The notes beneath the pieces are model-generated. The model had not been told where the DNA came from, made no database searches, and worked only from the letters and a program-made list of their open reading frames with translations. DNA of 64,000 bases. Origin: Alloprevotella sp. (lineage in GTDB: Bacteria > Bacteroidota > Bacteroidia > Bacteroidales > Bacteroidaceae). The DNA lies in contig JAFVDF010000001.1 of assembly GCA_017478625.1 (NCBI GenBank), positions 91,166 through 155,165 on the forward strand. Direction: 5' to 3'. This document shows, one piece after another, positions 1 through 7,804 of the stretch (position 1 is the stretch's first letter; every line of letters starts with the position of its first letter). A program made the translations under genes and the position numbers.

Positions 1-40
1 TCTTCTCTTTTTATATATTGAGACAAACTCGCTTCACAGG

Positions 41-79
41 GAAACGATTTTGTCGTTTCGTTTTATTAGCCTATTTTCG
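41..79 (+). promoter_or_regulatory. Predicted promoter of the carboxyltransferase gene, overlapping an inverted repeat
   Basis: A TTTG at 49-52 and TATTTTCG at 72-79 are 19 bp apart, which fits the Bacteroidota vegetative promoter (TTTG, 19-21 bp, TAnnTTTG) with one mismatch in the -7 box. The -33 element lies inside an inverted repeat (GAAACGA at 41-47, TCGTTTC at 53-59). The repeat could be an operator, or the terminator of a gene left of the window because GTTTTATT follows it. Confidence 0.45.
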
Positions 80-125
80 CAACCTAAATGAAAATTTCAT
101 AAGCTAATATACCAACACAATAATT

Positions 126-1895
126 ATGGCAAAACGCAAGATAGCCTTTAGTTTGGTTTATCGTGACATGTTTCAAAGTTACGGTAAGTTTCAGCCACGC
201 AAAGACCAGTTGGAGCGCATTGCGCCCGTGATAATAAAAATGGGGTGCTTTGCACGCGTTGAAACGAACGGTGGTGCATTTGAGCAGGTTAATCTGCTCT
301 ACGGAGAGAACCCTAACGATGCCGTGCGCGCTTTTACAAAACCGTTTAACGAGGCAGGAATTAAAACACACATGCTTGATCGTGGGCTGAATGCCCTTCG
401 CATGTTCCCCTGTGCGGATGATTTGAGAAAATTGCAATATCGTGTCAAAAAGGCGCAGGGCGTGGACATAACAAGAATATTCTGTGGCTTGAACGATACA
501 AGGAACATAATTCCCTCTATCAAGTGGGCGTTGGAAGCCGGCATGATTCCTCAGGCTACCCTCTGTATCACAAACTCTCCCATCCATACTGCAGAATATT
601 ACAGCAATATCGCGGATGAACTCATCTCGGCCGGAGCTCCTGAAATCTGCCTGAAAGATATGGCCGGAATAGGCCAACCTGCACTTTTGGGCCAACTGAC
701 GGCTATGATAAAGCAGAAACACCCTGACATCATTATCCAGTATCACAGCCACTCAGGCCCGGGGCTTAATATGGCGAGTATTCTGGAAGTATGCAAGGCT
801 GGCGCTGACGTAATTGATGTGGCCATTGAACCATTGTCTTGGGGTAAGGGCCATGCCGACCTGCTAAGCGTTCAGAGTATGCTTAAAAATTATGGATTCG
901 ACGTTCCCGAAATTGACATGCATGCTTATATGGAAACACGCAAACTTACTCAGGAATTTATTGATGATTTTCTCGGTTATTTCATCAATGAAACCAACCA
1001 CTTGATGAGTTCTCTGCTTCTGGGTTGCGGACTTCCTGGCGGAATGATGGGTTCAATGATGGCAGATCTTAAAGGAGCGATGAATGCCATCAATACCAAT
1101 CGTGAAAGAAAAGGCGAGCCTGCGCTGATGGAAGATGAGTTGCTGATTCGTTTGTTCGATGAAGTAGGCTACGTCTGGCCCAGAGTGGGCTACCCTCCCC
1201 TTGTAACGCCGTTCAGCCAGTATGTAAAAAATATTGCGCTTATGAATCTGCTCACAGAGTCTATGGGAAAGCCTCGCTTCTCCATGATGGACGAAAATAT
1301 GTGGGGTATGATTCTTGGAAAGAGTGGCAAATTGCCTGGTCCGATAGCCCCGGAACTCGAGGCGCTTGCGAAAGAGCAAAATCGCGAGTTCTATACAGAT
1401 GATCCACGTATCCTCTACCCTGACTGCTTAGACAAATTCCGCAAAGAGATGGAGGAAAATGGCTGGGAAACGGGTCCCGACGATGAGGAACTCTATGAGT
1501 TTGCCATGCACGAGGTACAATATCGTCAATACAAGAATGGAAATGCCAAAAAGCAATTTCTAGCCGATTTACAGGCGGCTAAAGACAAAGCTGGAGCCAA
1601 AGGAATAAGTGTGGAAGAGGCTCTGGCCCTCAAGCACGCTAAGGCAGATGCATTGGTAGCCCCAGAAGCAGGCATCGTGCTTTGGGAAATCAATGGTGAA
1701 GCCGAATGTGTGAAAAGCATAGAGCCGTTTATCGGCAAGACGTATAAAGAAGGCGATTTCTTCTGCTATATAGAAAACAAATATGGGCAGATTAAAGAAA
1801 TTCCTGCAGCCTTGGGGGGTAAACTTGTTGAGATTAATGCCAAACAAGGTACTCATGTGCAGAAAGGCGACATTATAGCCTACATTGAAAGATAA
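126..1895 (+). CDS. Oxaloacetate decarboxylase alpha / pyruvate carboxylase subunit B-type carboxyltransferase with a degenerate biotinyl domain
   Basis: A 589-aa cytoplasmic protein of the family that moves CO2 between biotin and pyruvate or oxaloacetate. The N-terminal HMGL-like barrel (about residues 6-270) has RDMFQS (Asp14), LKDMAG with Lys177 at the position of the carbamylated metal-ligand lysine, and YHSHSGPG (His207, His209) as metal ligands. A conserved PYC/OADA region follows (about 290-490). Residues 515-589 have the biotinyl/lipoyl fold, but where EAMKM is expected the sequence is ENKYG (550-554); in an ungapped alignment the biotin lysine is replaced by Tyr553, with Lys552 beside it. 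It may act as a transcarboxylase 5S-type subunit served by a separate biotin carrier; that is inference. No partner subunit lies in the window. Start ATG 126 is preceded by an AT-rich leader and a matching promoter. Confidence 0.85.
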   Translation: MAKRKIAFSLVYRDMFQSYGKFQPRKDQLERIAPVIIKMGCFARVETNGGAFEQVNLLYGENPNDAVRAFTKPFNEAGIKTHMLDRGLNALRMFPCADDLRKLQYRVKKAQGVDITRIFCGLNDTRNIIPSIKWALEAGMIPQATLCITNSPIHTAEYYSNIADELISAGAPEICLKDMAGIGQPALLGQLTAMIKQKHPDIIIQYHSHSGPGLNMASILEVCKAGADVIDVAIEPLSWGKGHADLLSVQSMLKNYGFDVPEIDMHAYMETRKLTQEFIDDFLGYFINETNHLMSSLLLGCGLPGGMMGSMMADLKGAMNAINTNRERKGEPALMEDELLIRLFDEVGYVWPRVGYPPLVTPFSQYVKNIALMNLLTESMGKPRFSMMDENMWGMILGKSGKLPGPIAPELEALAKEQNREFYTDDPRILYPDCLDKFRKEMEENGWETGPDDEELYEFAMHEVQYRQYKNGNAKKQFLADLQAAKDKAGAKGISVEEALALKHAKADALVAPEAGIVLWEINGEAECVKSIEPFIGKTYKEGDFFCYIENKYGQIKEIPAALGGKLVEINAKQGTHVQKGDIIAYIER

Positions 1896-1947
1896 GACCT
1901 GCGATGCAGTTCCATAAGGGAGCGCGCTTGCAACCTTATACAATGAA

Positions 1948-1990
1948 AACCGCCGACCATTTACAGAGAATGGCCGGCGGTTCTGTTTTT
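1948..1990. terminator. Bidirectional intrinsic terminator between convergent genes
   Basis: AACCGCCGACCAT (1948-1960) pairs with ATGGCCGGCGGTT (1970-1982) with one mismatch and a 9-nt loop. TCTGTTTTT follows on the plus strand, and the minus strand has TTTT after the hairpin. It separates the carboxyltransferase gene from the convergent nitroreductase gene. Confidence 0.8.
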
Positions 1991-1997
1991 CTGCTGT

Positions 1998-2597
1998 CTA
2001 TTCGGCGGAATAGATATTATAGGTTATATTTTCTTCAAGCCATTTATCTTTTGGCGCCGGAGCTTCGGCTGGATAGCCAATTACTATAGCATTGAGCGGA
2101 ACAAGCGTTGCGGGAAGATTCAGGATACTTTGATATTTTTCACACAGCTCTCTTCCTGGGTATGCGCCCGTCCAAACTGCACCGAGGCCTAGGGCGTGGG
2201 CGGCTAACAGTATGTTTTCAGTAGCTGCAGAACAGTCCTGAATCCAGAACTCTTGAGCCGTTCCTCTAAGCGTCTTAGTAAAATCGCCACAAACTAATAT
2301 GACAAGCGGAGCCTTCGTGGCACGTCCGCCCAATTGAGCCAGTAATTCCGGTTTATCTACGACTACAAAATGCCAAGGTTGCTTGTTTCGTGCTGTAGGT
2401 GCTGCCATACCGGCGCGCAGGAGCGTCTGCACAATGCTCGGCTCTACTTTTCTGTCTTGAAACTGCCGGATACTGGTTCGTGTCATTATGGCATCTATCA
2501 CCGGATTGGACTTTTCCTGACAGCAGTCGGTCCTATCCTGTGCGACCATTATGGAGGCGGTGGCCATCAGGACTAAAACGGATAATACTCTTTTCAT
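1998..2597 (-). CDS. Nitroreductase-family protein with an N-terminal signal peptide
   Basis: A 199-aa FMN-dependent nitroreductase-like oxidoreductase; substrate unknown. The flavin-binding signature RTSIRQF is at about residues 40-46, followed by APTARNKQPW and, further on, LGLGAVWTG, all typical of the family. The first 20 residues (basic MKR, then a hydrophobic run ending in VAQ) look like a Bacteroidota signal peptide, which is unusual for this normally cytoplasmic family. An internal Met just before RTSIRQF would give a cytoplasmic form, but the signal-like sequence is too good to be chance coding. It is the second gene of a two-gene unit, 27 bp downstream of an exported nuclease. Confidence 0.85.
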   Translation of the reverse strand: MKRVLSVLVLMATASIMVAQDRTDCCQEKSNPVIDAIMTRTSIRQFQDRKVEPSIVQTLLRAGMAAPTARNKQPWHFVVVDKPELLAQLGGRATKAPLVILVCGDFTKTLRGTAQEFWIQDCSAATENILLAAHALGLGAVWTGAYPGRELCEKYQSILNLPATLVPLNAIVIGYPAEAPAPKDKWLEENITYNIYSAE

Positions 2598-2624
2598 AAC
2601 TATTTATAATATAATTTGATAAAT

Positions 2625-3518
2625 TTATTTCTTAAAGTTTTGCCAAACCCACATAGACTTGTCAAATTGTGCCTCTATGCGGTTCTCTACAGAGTCTGGC
2701 AAAGCGGAGAAAAAGTCTATCCCCGTGATTTGTTCTACCTCATCTACGGATACAGCACAGCTTTCTTTGGGTTGCGAACTGCCATTGTTCTTGAAAATAA
2801 ATCCTATGGCCTGAGGTTTTGGATCCGTGCGCATAACCACTTTATAGAAGGCTTCAGGTACAACCACCTTGTGCTTGCCAATAGTCTTATGCTGACGAGC
2901 GTAAAGTACAGGGCCACAAACCACGTAAACTTCTCCGTATTTTCTGGCCCATACTCGTGTCTGCTGTTCCAACTCGTTCCAGTCGTTGGCATTAAGCCCG
3001 CGGTGTTGTGGACAAATATTGGAGAAAAGAAAAGTCTGTGCCAATGCTTTCTCATCCCATTTGTTGTCTCCGGCGGGACACATGTGTCCGCGATCATAAC
3101 CGCTGTTCATGTAATCGTAAGTATCCACTCGTGCTCCTTGAGCCTCGGAGTCGGTGCGGAACTCCATGTCTTCGCGACTTGCATAACCACGTGAGTGGGC
3201 GGCCGTAAGTTTCCATGCCACGTAATTGGGTATTTTGTTGTCGGCATTATACGATACGGTATAACCTCGGCGTGTGAGAATCTGCGAGCGTACTCCTTCG
3301 GGCAGTTTCTGAATCAAAAGTGAGGACGGGGTATCGTTTTCTGCCGAAGCATCAGTCCCGTTTTCTTGCAGGATAGATAAAAGTGATTCTTGCTGTGTGG
3401 CTTCGTCGGATGTATTCTTTCCCCCAAAAAATACATAGAGCTGACAGAGGCATAACACACCTAAAATACTCCATAATCCTTTCCGGGAAATAGGCAACTT
3501 GGGTTTATTGTTAGACAT
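2625..3518 (-). CDS. Membrane-anchored or secreted DNA/RNA non-specific endonuclease (NUC1/NucA family)
   Basis: A 297-aa beta-beta-alpha-Me nuclease. A hydrophobic segment at about residues 13-31, after KLPISRKGLW, acts as signal anchor. It is followed by a low-complexity linker and the nuclease domain (about 75-290). The signature DRGHMCPAGDN contains the catalytic His and is followed by QTFLFSNICPQ, with the Asn that binds the catalytic Mg. GEVYVVCGPV matches the conserved core. It probably degrades extracellular or periplasmic nucleic acid for nutrition. It is the promoter-proximal gene of the pair with the nitroreductase, and its upstream region is shared with the divergent etf operon. 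Confidence 0.88.
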   Translation of the reverse strand: MSNNKPKLPISRKGLWSILGVLCLCQLYVFFGGKNTSDEATQQESLLSILQENGTDASAENDTPSSLLIQKLPEGVRSQILTRRGYTVSYNADNKIPNYVAWKLTAAHSRGYASREDMEFRTDSEAQGARVDTYDYMNSGYDRGHMCPAGDNKWDEKALAQTFLFSNICPQHRGLNANDWNELEQQTRVWARKYGEVYVVCGPVLYARQHKTIGKHKVVVPEAFYKVVMRTDPKPQAIGFIFKNNGSSQPKESCAVSVDEVEQITGIDFFSALPDSVENRIEAQFDKSMWVWQNFKK

Positions 3519-3557
3519 AATAGTGGTATTTCAAATTAAATGGCTCCAATCTTTCCG

Positions 3558-3565
3558 CAAAGGTA
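3558..3565 (-). promoter_or_regulatory. Predicted -7 box of the nuclease-nitroreductase operon
   Basis: The minus strand reads TACCTTTG, a full TAnnTTTG match, 40 nt upstream of the nuclease ATG. No clear TTTG lies 19-21 bp further upstream. Confidence 0.5.
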
Positions 3566-3599
3566 AGAAAAGATTTTAAAAGCCTATTGCGCAGTCTGT

Positions 3600-3673
3600 T
3601 TCACAATGTGAAATATAGAGTTCACAGTGTGAAATTTAAATTTCACACTGTGAAACGAAAAACGCCATTATAC
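3600..3673 (+). repeat. 74-bp triple-palindrome element, copy A
   Basis: Three 13-bp palindromes TTCACANTGTGAA lie at 3600-3612, 3621-3633 and 3642-3654. Their centres (3606, 3627, 3648) are exactly 21 bp apart with 8-bp spacers, and a tail AAAACGCCATTATA begins 4 bp after the third. All three palindromes are perfect. The copy sits between the divergent nuclease and etfB genes, 34 bp from the -7 box of one and 99 bp from that of the other. Orientation is given by the tail side. Function is unknown. Confidence 0.95.
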
Positions 3674-3772
3674 CATTATTTTACGACATAATCTAATGGA
3701 CGTATTATATAGGCCTACTCGCTGATAGGTCCGAATAATTTTGTCTTCTAATTATATTTCACTAAATTTGGC

Positions 3773-3780
3773 ACGATTTT
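3773..3780 (+). promoter_or_regulatory. Predicted -7 box of the etf-acyl-CoA dehydrogenase operon
   Basis: TAAATTTG matches TAnnTTTG and would start transcription near 3786, giving a leader of about 78 nt before etfB. A TTTG at 3740-3743 is too far away to be a normal -33 box. Confidence 0.4.
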
Positions 3781-3863
3781 CGCGCGCGCGTGAAGTGCTT
3801 ATATCATTATTTGTCGCTCGCCAGCGAAAATCAGACAAACGTGTCACTTAACAAAAATATGAT

Positions 3864-4733
3864 ATGAAACTAAAAATCATTGTGCTGGCCAAGCAGGTGC
3901 CTGATACTCGCAACGTGGGTAAGGATGCCATGACGCCCGAAGGAACAGTCAATCGCTCCGCCCTGCCTGCCATTTTCAATCCCGAAGATCTTAACGCGCT
4001 AGAGCAGGCGCTTCAACTCAAAGACCAGTTCCCTGGTTCGACTGTTCATATTCTGACGATGGGTCCCCCGCGTGCAACAGAAATTATCCGCGAGGGATTG
4101 TTCCGTGGGGCCGATGGCGGAGTGCTTTTGACCGACCGCGCTTTTGCCGGAGCCGACACGTTGGCCACCAGCTACGCTCTGGCCACTGCCATTCGTAAGA
4201 TAGGAATGCCAGACATCGTTATAGGCGGACGACAGGCTATTGATGGCGATACGGCGCAGGTTGGTCCGCAGGTAGCGCAGAAACTTGATCTGAACCAGGT
4301 TACCTACGTGACTAAAATCAATAGTATAGTGGATGGAAAGATCAATGTGACGCGCCATATCGACGGAGGTGCCGAGACAGTTGAGGCTCCGTTGCCCATA
4401 CTGCTTACTGTGAATGGCGATGCTGAGCCATGTCGCCCGCGCAACGCTAAACTTCTGATGAAATACAAGCGTGCAACGGCGCCAATGGAACGTACGGAAA
4501 ATATGCCGTATAAGGAGGAATTTGATAAAAAGCCCTACTTGACGGTGACACAATGGAGCGTGGCAGATATAGAAGGCGACTACAACCAATGCGGATTAGC
4601 GGGCTCGCCCACGAAAGTAAAGGCCGTGCAGAATATCGTATTCAAAGCTAAAGAAAGTAAGCGCCTGTCGGCTGACGATGCCGAGGTGGAAGCCCTTATT
4701 CAGGAGCTTTTAGCCAGTCATACTATCGGATAA
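3864..4733 (+). CDS. etfB: Electron transfer flavoprotein beta subunit
   Basis: A 289-aa EtfB/FixA protein, the AMP-binding partner of EtfA. Together they accept electrons from acyl-CoA dehydrogenases. The start KIIVLAKQVPDTRN and the segments NPEDLNALEQAL and IGGRQAIDGDTAQVGPQVA are characteristic, as is ending in a short helical tail. It opens a four-gene unit (etfB-etfA-small membrane protein-acyl-CoA dehydrogenase) with 18 bp to etfA. At 289 aa it is somewhat longer than the classical 255-aa form, as in other anaerobes. Electron flow to a quinone or to an electron-bifurcating dehydrogenase cannot be told from this sequence. Confidence 0.95.
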   Translation: MKLKIIVLAKQVPDTRNVGKDAMTPEGTVNRSALPAIFNPEDLNALEQALQLKDQFPGSTVHILTMGPPRATEIIREGLFRGADGGVLLTDRAFAGADTLATSYALATAIRKIGMPDIVIGGRQAIDGDTAQVGPQVAQKLDLNQVTYVTKINSIVDGKINVTRHIDGGAETVEAPLPILLTVNGDAEPCRPRNAKLLMKYKRATAPMERTENMPYKEEFDKKPYLTVTQWSVADIEGDYNQCGLAGSPTKVKAVQNIVFKAKESKRLSADDAEVEALIQELLASHTIG

Positions 4734-4751
4734 CCCTAAAGAATAAGGAAA

Positions 4752-5774
4752 ATGAACAACGTATTTGTTTACTGTGAAATAGATAACTTCCAAGTGGAAG
4801 AAGTGAGCTTTGAATTGCTCACGAAAGGGCGTAAACTGGCCAACCGCTTAGGCGTGCAACTTGAAGCCATAGTTGCCGGAACGGACATCAAGGGAAAAGT
4901 AGAACAGCAGATACTCCCCTATGGTGTAGATATACTCCATGTTTTTGATGCTCCGGGCCTTTTCCCCTACACCTCCAAGCCACACACTGATATCCTCGTG
5001 AACCTGTTCAAGAGAGAGAACCCACAAATTTGTCTGATGGGTGCAACGGTAATCGGAAGGGACTTGGGCCCCCGCGTCTCCTCCTCTCTGACGAGTGGCC
5101 TTACTGCAGATTGCACTGCGCTTGAGATAGGCGACTATGAGGATAAGAAAAACCAAAAGACATACCGCGACCTGTTGTATCAGATACGTCCGGCATTTGG
5201 TGGCAATATCGTAGCCACAATTGTGAACCCGGACCATCGTCCTCAGATGGCTACAGTTCGTAGTGGCGTTATGAAAGCTGAAATTTTAGACCCGCAATAT
5301 GCCGGCCAGATTATATATGAAAAGGTTTCCGACTTTGTACCCGCTGAAGACTACGTTGTAAAAGTTGTCGCCAGGGAGGTAAAGAAAGCTAAAAATAACC
5401 TGAAAGGCGCTCCTATTATTGTAGCCGGAGGTTACGGCGTCGGCTCGAAAGAGGGCTTTGACCTTCTGAGAAAATTGGCCGATGAACTTCACGGTGAAGT
5501 AGGCGCAAGCCGTGCCGCGGTAGATGCAGGTTTCTGCGAACACGACCAGCAGATAGGTCAGACCGGCGTAACCGTTAGGCCGAAAGTCTATTTTGCCTGT
5601 GGCATAAGTGGAGCCATTCAGCACGTGGCAGGAATGAAAGAGAGCGGTATCGTAATCTCTATCAACACGGATCCGAATGCTCCTATCAACCAGATAGCCG
5701 ACTATGTTATAACGGGAAGTGTAGAAGAGGTAGTACCAAAACTCATCAAGTACTATAAGGAGAACAGCAAGTAA
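4752..5774 (+). CDS. etfA: Electron transfer flavoprotein alpha subunit
   Basis: A 340-aa FAD-binding EtfA. The N-terminal adenine-nucleotide-like domain runs to about residue 200. The C-terminal FAD domain has IIVAGGYGVGS, the GASRAAVDAGF segment, QIGQTGVTVRPKVYFACGISGAIQH and the ISINTDPNAPI signature. These are strong family marks. It forms a heterodimer with the product of the preceding gene. The stop is one base before the ATG of the next small gene, so the two are probably translationally coupled. Confidence 0.96.
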   Translation: MNNVFVYCEIDNFQVEEVSFELLTKGRKLANRLGVQLEAIVAGTDIKGKVEQQILPYGVDILHVFDAPGLFPYTSKPHTDILVNLFKRENPQICLMGATVIGRDLGPRVSSSLTSGLTADCTALEIGDYEDKKNQKTYRDLLYQIRPAFGGNIVATIVNPDHRPQMATVRSGVMKAEILDPQYAGQIIYEKVSDFVPAEDYVVKVVAREVKKAKNNLKGAPIIVAGGYGVGSKEGFDLLRKLADELHGEVGASRAAVDAGFCEHDQQIGQTGVTVRPKVYFACGISGAIQHVAGMKESGIVISINTDPNAPINQIADYVITGSVEEVVPKLIKYYKENSK

Positions 5775-5775
5775 T

Positions 5776-5961
5776 ATGGGATTTTGGAAAGACGTAAAGG
5801 AAGAATGGACAACTCCTAAGAACTTGATTTGGAGTGCTATCTTGTTGGACTGTGCCATAATCTGGTTTGGGCGGACCAATGTGATGGTATTGATTTTGTC
5901 TATACTCTTGTTCGTTTACCTCTGTATAGCCTATTATCTGATAAATAAAAAAGAAAATTAG
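5776..5961 (+). CDS. Small two-helix membrane protein inserted between etfA and the acyl-CoA dehydrogenase gene
   Basis: A 61-aa protein I do not recognise. The soluble N-terminus (MGFWKDVKEEW) is followed by two hydrophobic stretches (about residues 19-34 and 39-58) and a basic tail KKEN, consistent with a helical hairpin in the inner membrane. It starts one base after the etfA stop and ends 6 bp before the next start, so it is an integral part of the operon rather than chance coding. It could tether EtfAB or the dehydrogenase to the membrane near the quinone pool; that is inference from position only. Confidence 0.75.
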   Translation: MGFWKDVKEEWTTPKNLIWSAILLDCAIIWFGRTNVMVLILSILLFVYLCIAYYLINKKEN

Positions 5962-5967
5962 AATATT

Positions 5968-7698
5968 ATGTCAAATTGTTATAGCGATCACCAAGAACTT
6001 AAGTTCGAGTTAAATCATCCTTTGATGCGCCGAGTTGTAGAACTCAAGGAGCGCTCATTTGCCGATAAGGACTTGTATGAAAATGCCCCTATCGACTTTG
6101 ACGATACAATGGACAACTATGACCGCGTGCTTGACATCGTGGGCGAGATTACAGCAACAACTATAGCCGACAACGCAGAAGGTGTAGATTTAGAGGGACC
6201 TCATCACGAAGGCAACCGAGTTCGTTACGCTTCTGGTACTGAAAAGAATCTGAAGGCTATGGTTCAGGCTGGAATGAACGGCATGACGATGCCACGGCGT
6301 TATGGAGGACTGAATTTTGCCATTACTCCATACACAATGTGTGCAGAAATCGTGGCAGCCAAAGATGCTGGCTTTGGAAACATTTGGAGTCTGCAAGATT
6401 GCATCGAGACTCTTTACGAATTTGGGGATGAAGATCAGCGACAGCGTTATATTCCTCGTGTGTGCGACGGAGAAACCATGTCAATGGACCTTACAGAACC
6501 CGATGCCGGCTCTGATCTTCAGAGCGTAATGCTTCGCGCGACCTACTCCGAGGAAGATGGTTGCTGGCTTCTTAATGGCGTCAAGAGATTTATTACTAAT
6601 GGAGACGCAGACATCCATCTGGTACTCGCACGCTCAGAAGAAGGCACGAAAGACGGCCGTGGACTTTCGATGTTTATCTATGATAAGCGTCAAGGCGGAG
6701 TTAATGTGCGCCGAATAGAGAATAAACTTGGCATACACGGCTCTCCTACGTGCGAATTAGTCTATAAGAATGCCAAGGCTGAACTTTGTGGCAGTAGAAA
6801 ACTCGGACTTATTAAGTACGTAATGGCTCTTATGAACGGAGCCCGACTAGGTATTGCTGCTCAGAGTGTGGGTATTTCGCAGGCGGCTTATGACGAAGCA
6901 CTGTCCTATGCTCGTGACCGCGAACAGTTTGGTAAGAAAATCATTTCCATGCCTGCTGTTTACGATATGTTGGCTCTGATGAAAGCAAAACTTGATGCGG
7001 GTCGCGCACTGCTTTATCAAACGAGCAGATATGTCGATATTTACAAAGCATTAGACGATATCGCACGTGAACGCAAACTTACTCCAGAAGAACGCGACGA
7101 GCAGAAGAAATTTGCCAAATTAGCCGATGCGCTGACCCCACTGGCGAAAGGAATGAATTCAGAGTATTGCAATCAGAATACCTACGATGCTATTCAGATA
7201 CATGGCGGTTCGGGCTTTATGCTTGACTATCCAATCCAACGATACTACCGCGACGCGCGCATTACTTCCATATACGAGGGAACGACGCAACTGCAAGTGG
7301 TGGCTGCCATCAGGTATGTAACTAACGGAAGTTACCTTGCGCAGGCTCGCGAATTTGAGTTGTCAGAAGTAAGCCCTGCATTAAAATCGCTGCAGGACCG
7401 TGCAAAGAAAATGGCCGATATGTTGGAGGAGGCCACGCAAAAGGTTAAAGACGTGGCAAGTCAGGAGTTTCAGGATATTTGTGCCCGCCATCTCGTAGAA
7501 ATAGCGGCCGATACGCTGATGCTACACCTCCTATTGTACAACGCTACGGTAAATCCGGAATTATTCGATAAGTCTGTGCGCGTATATGCTAATTTTGCCG
7601 AAGCAGAAGTGCTGAAGCATTACACATTCGTAATGTCGCTTACGCCAGAGCAATTAGAGTATTATCGTCAGGAAACGTCGGATGCAGTTGCAGAATAA
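5968..7698 (+). CDS. Acyl-CoA dehydrogenase family protein
   Basis: A 576-aa FAD-dependent dehydrogenase that oxidises an acyl-CoA at C2-C3 and passes electrons to EtfAB. Residues about 60-460 hold the acyl-CoA dehydrogenase core: MSMDLTEPDAGSDL (FAD/substrate loop), RFITNGDADIHLVLAR, YARDREQFGK, and IYEGTTQLQ near the C-terminal FAD contact. An additional helical domain of about 110 residues follows, as in the 60-kDa FadE-like group. Chain-length preference cannot be read from the sequence; a short-chain role such as butyryl-CoA is plausible because etfBA is in the same operon. A strong terminator follows the stop. Confidence 0.93.
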   Translation: MSNCYSDHQELKFELNHPLMRRVVELKERSFADKDLYENAPIDFDDTMDNYDRVLDIVGEITATTIADNAEGVDLEGPHHEGNRVRYASGTEKNLKAMVQAGMNGMTMPRRYGGLNFAITPYTMCAEIVAAKDAGFGNIWSLQDCIETLYEFGDEDQRQRYIPRVCDGETMSMDLTEPDAGSDLQSVMLRATYSEEDGCWLLNGVKRFITNGDADIHLVLARSEEGTKDGRGLSMFIYDKRQGGVNVRRIENKLGIHGSPTCELVYKNAKAELCGSRKLGLIKYVMALMNGARLGIAAQSVGISQAAYDEALSYARDREQFGKKIISMPAVYDMLALMKAKLDAGRALLYQTSRYVDIYKALDDIARERKLTPEERDEQKKFAKLADALTPLAKGMNSEYCNQNTYDAIQIHGGSGFMLDYPIQRYYRDARITSIYEGTTQLQVVAAIRYVTNGSYLAQAREFELSEVSPALKSLQDRAKKMADMLEEATQKVKDVASQEFQDICARHLVEIAADTLMLHLLLYNATVNPELFDKSVRVYANFAEAEVLKHYTFVMSLTPEQLEYYRQETSDAVAE

Positions 7699-7721
7699 TT
7701 GAATCTGCACGTAAATATATG

Positions 7722-7757
7722 GCGGAACACCCTACCCTAAGGATGTTCCGCTTTTTC
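7722..7757 (+). terminator. Intrinsic terminator of the etf operon
   Basis: GCGGAACA (7722-7729) pairs with TGTTCCGC (7744-7751), with additional CC/GG pairing inside the loop, and TTTTTC follows. It lies 23 bp after the acyl-CoA dehydrogenase stop. Confidence 0.85.
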
Positions 7758-7804
7758 TTTATGGTTCGAGGGTACTATATAATATAAGAGTGCCATACAA
7801 GAGG

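Noticed and set aside
84-752. Long open frame opposite the carboxyltransferase start
   Set aside because: It lies wholly across a conserved catalytic domain on the other strand and has no family resemblance.
3600-3673. CRISPR array from the repeated palindromes
   Set aside because: Each locus has only three short units with fixed 8-bp spacers that recur between loci; no variable spacers and no cas genes.
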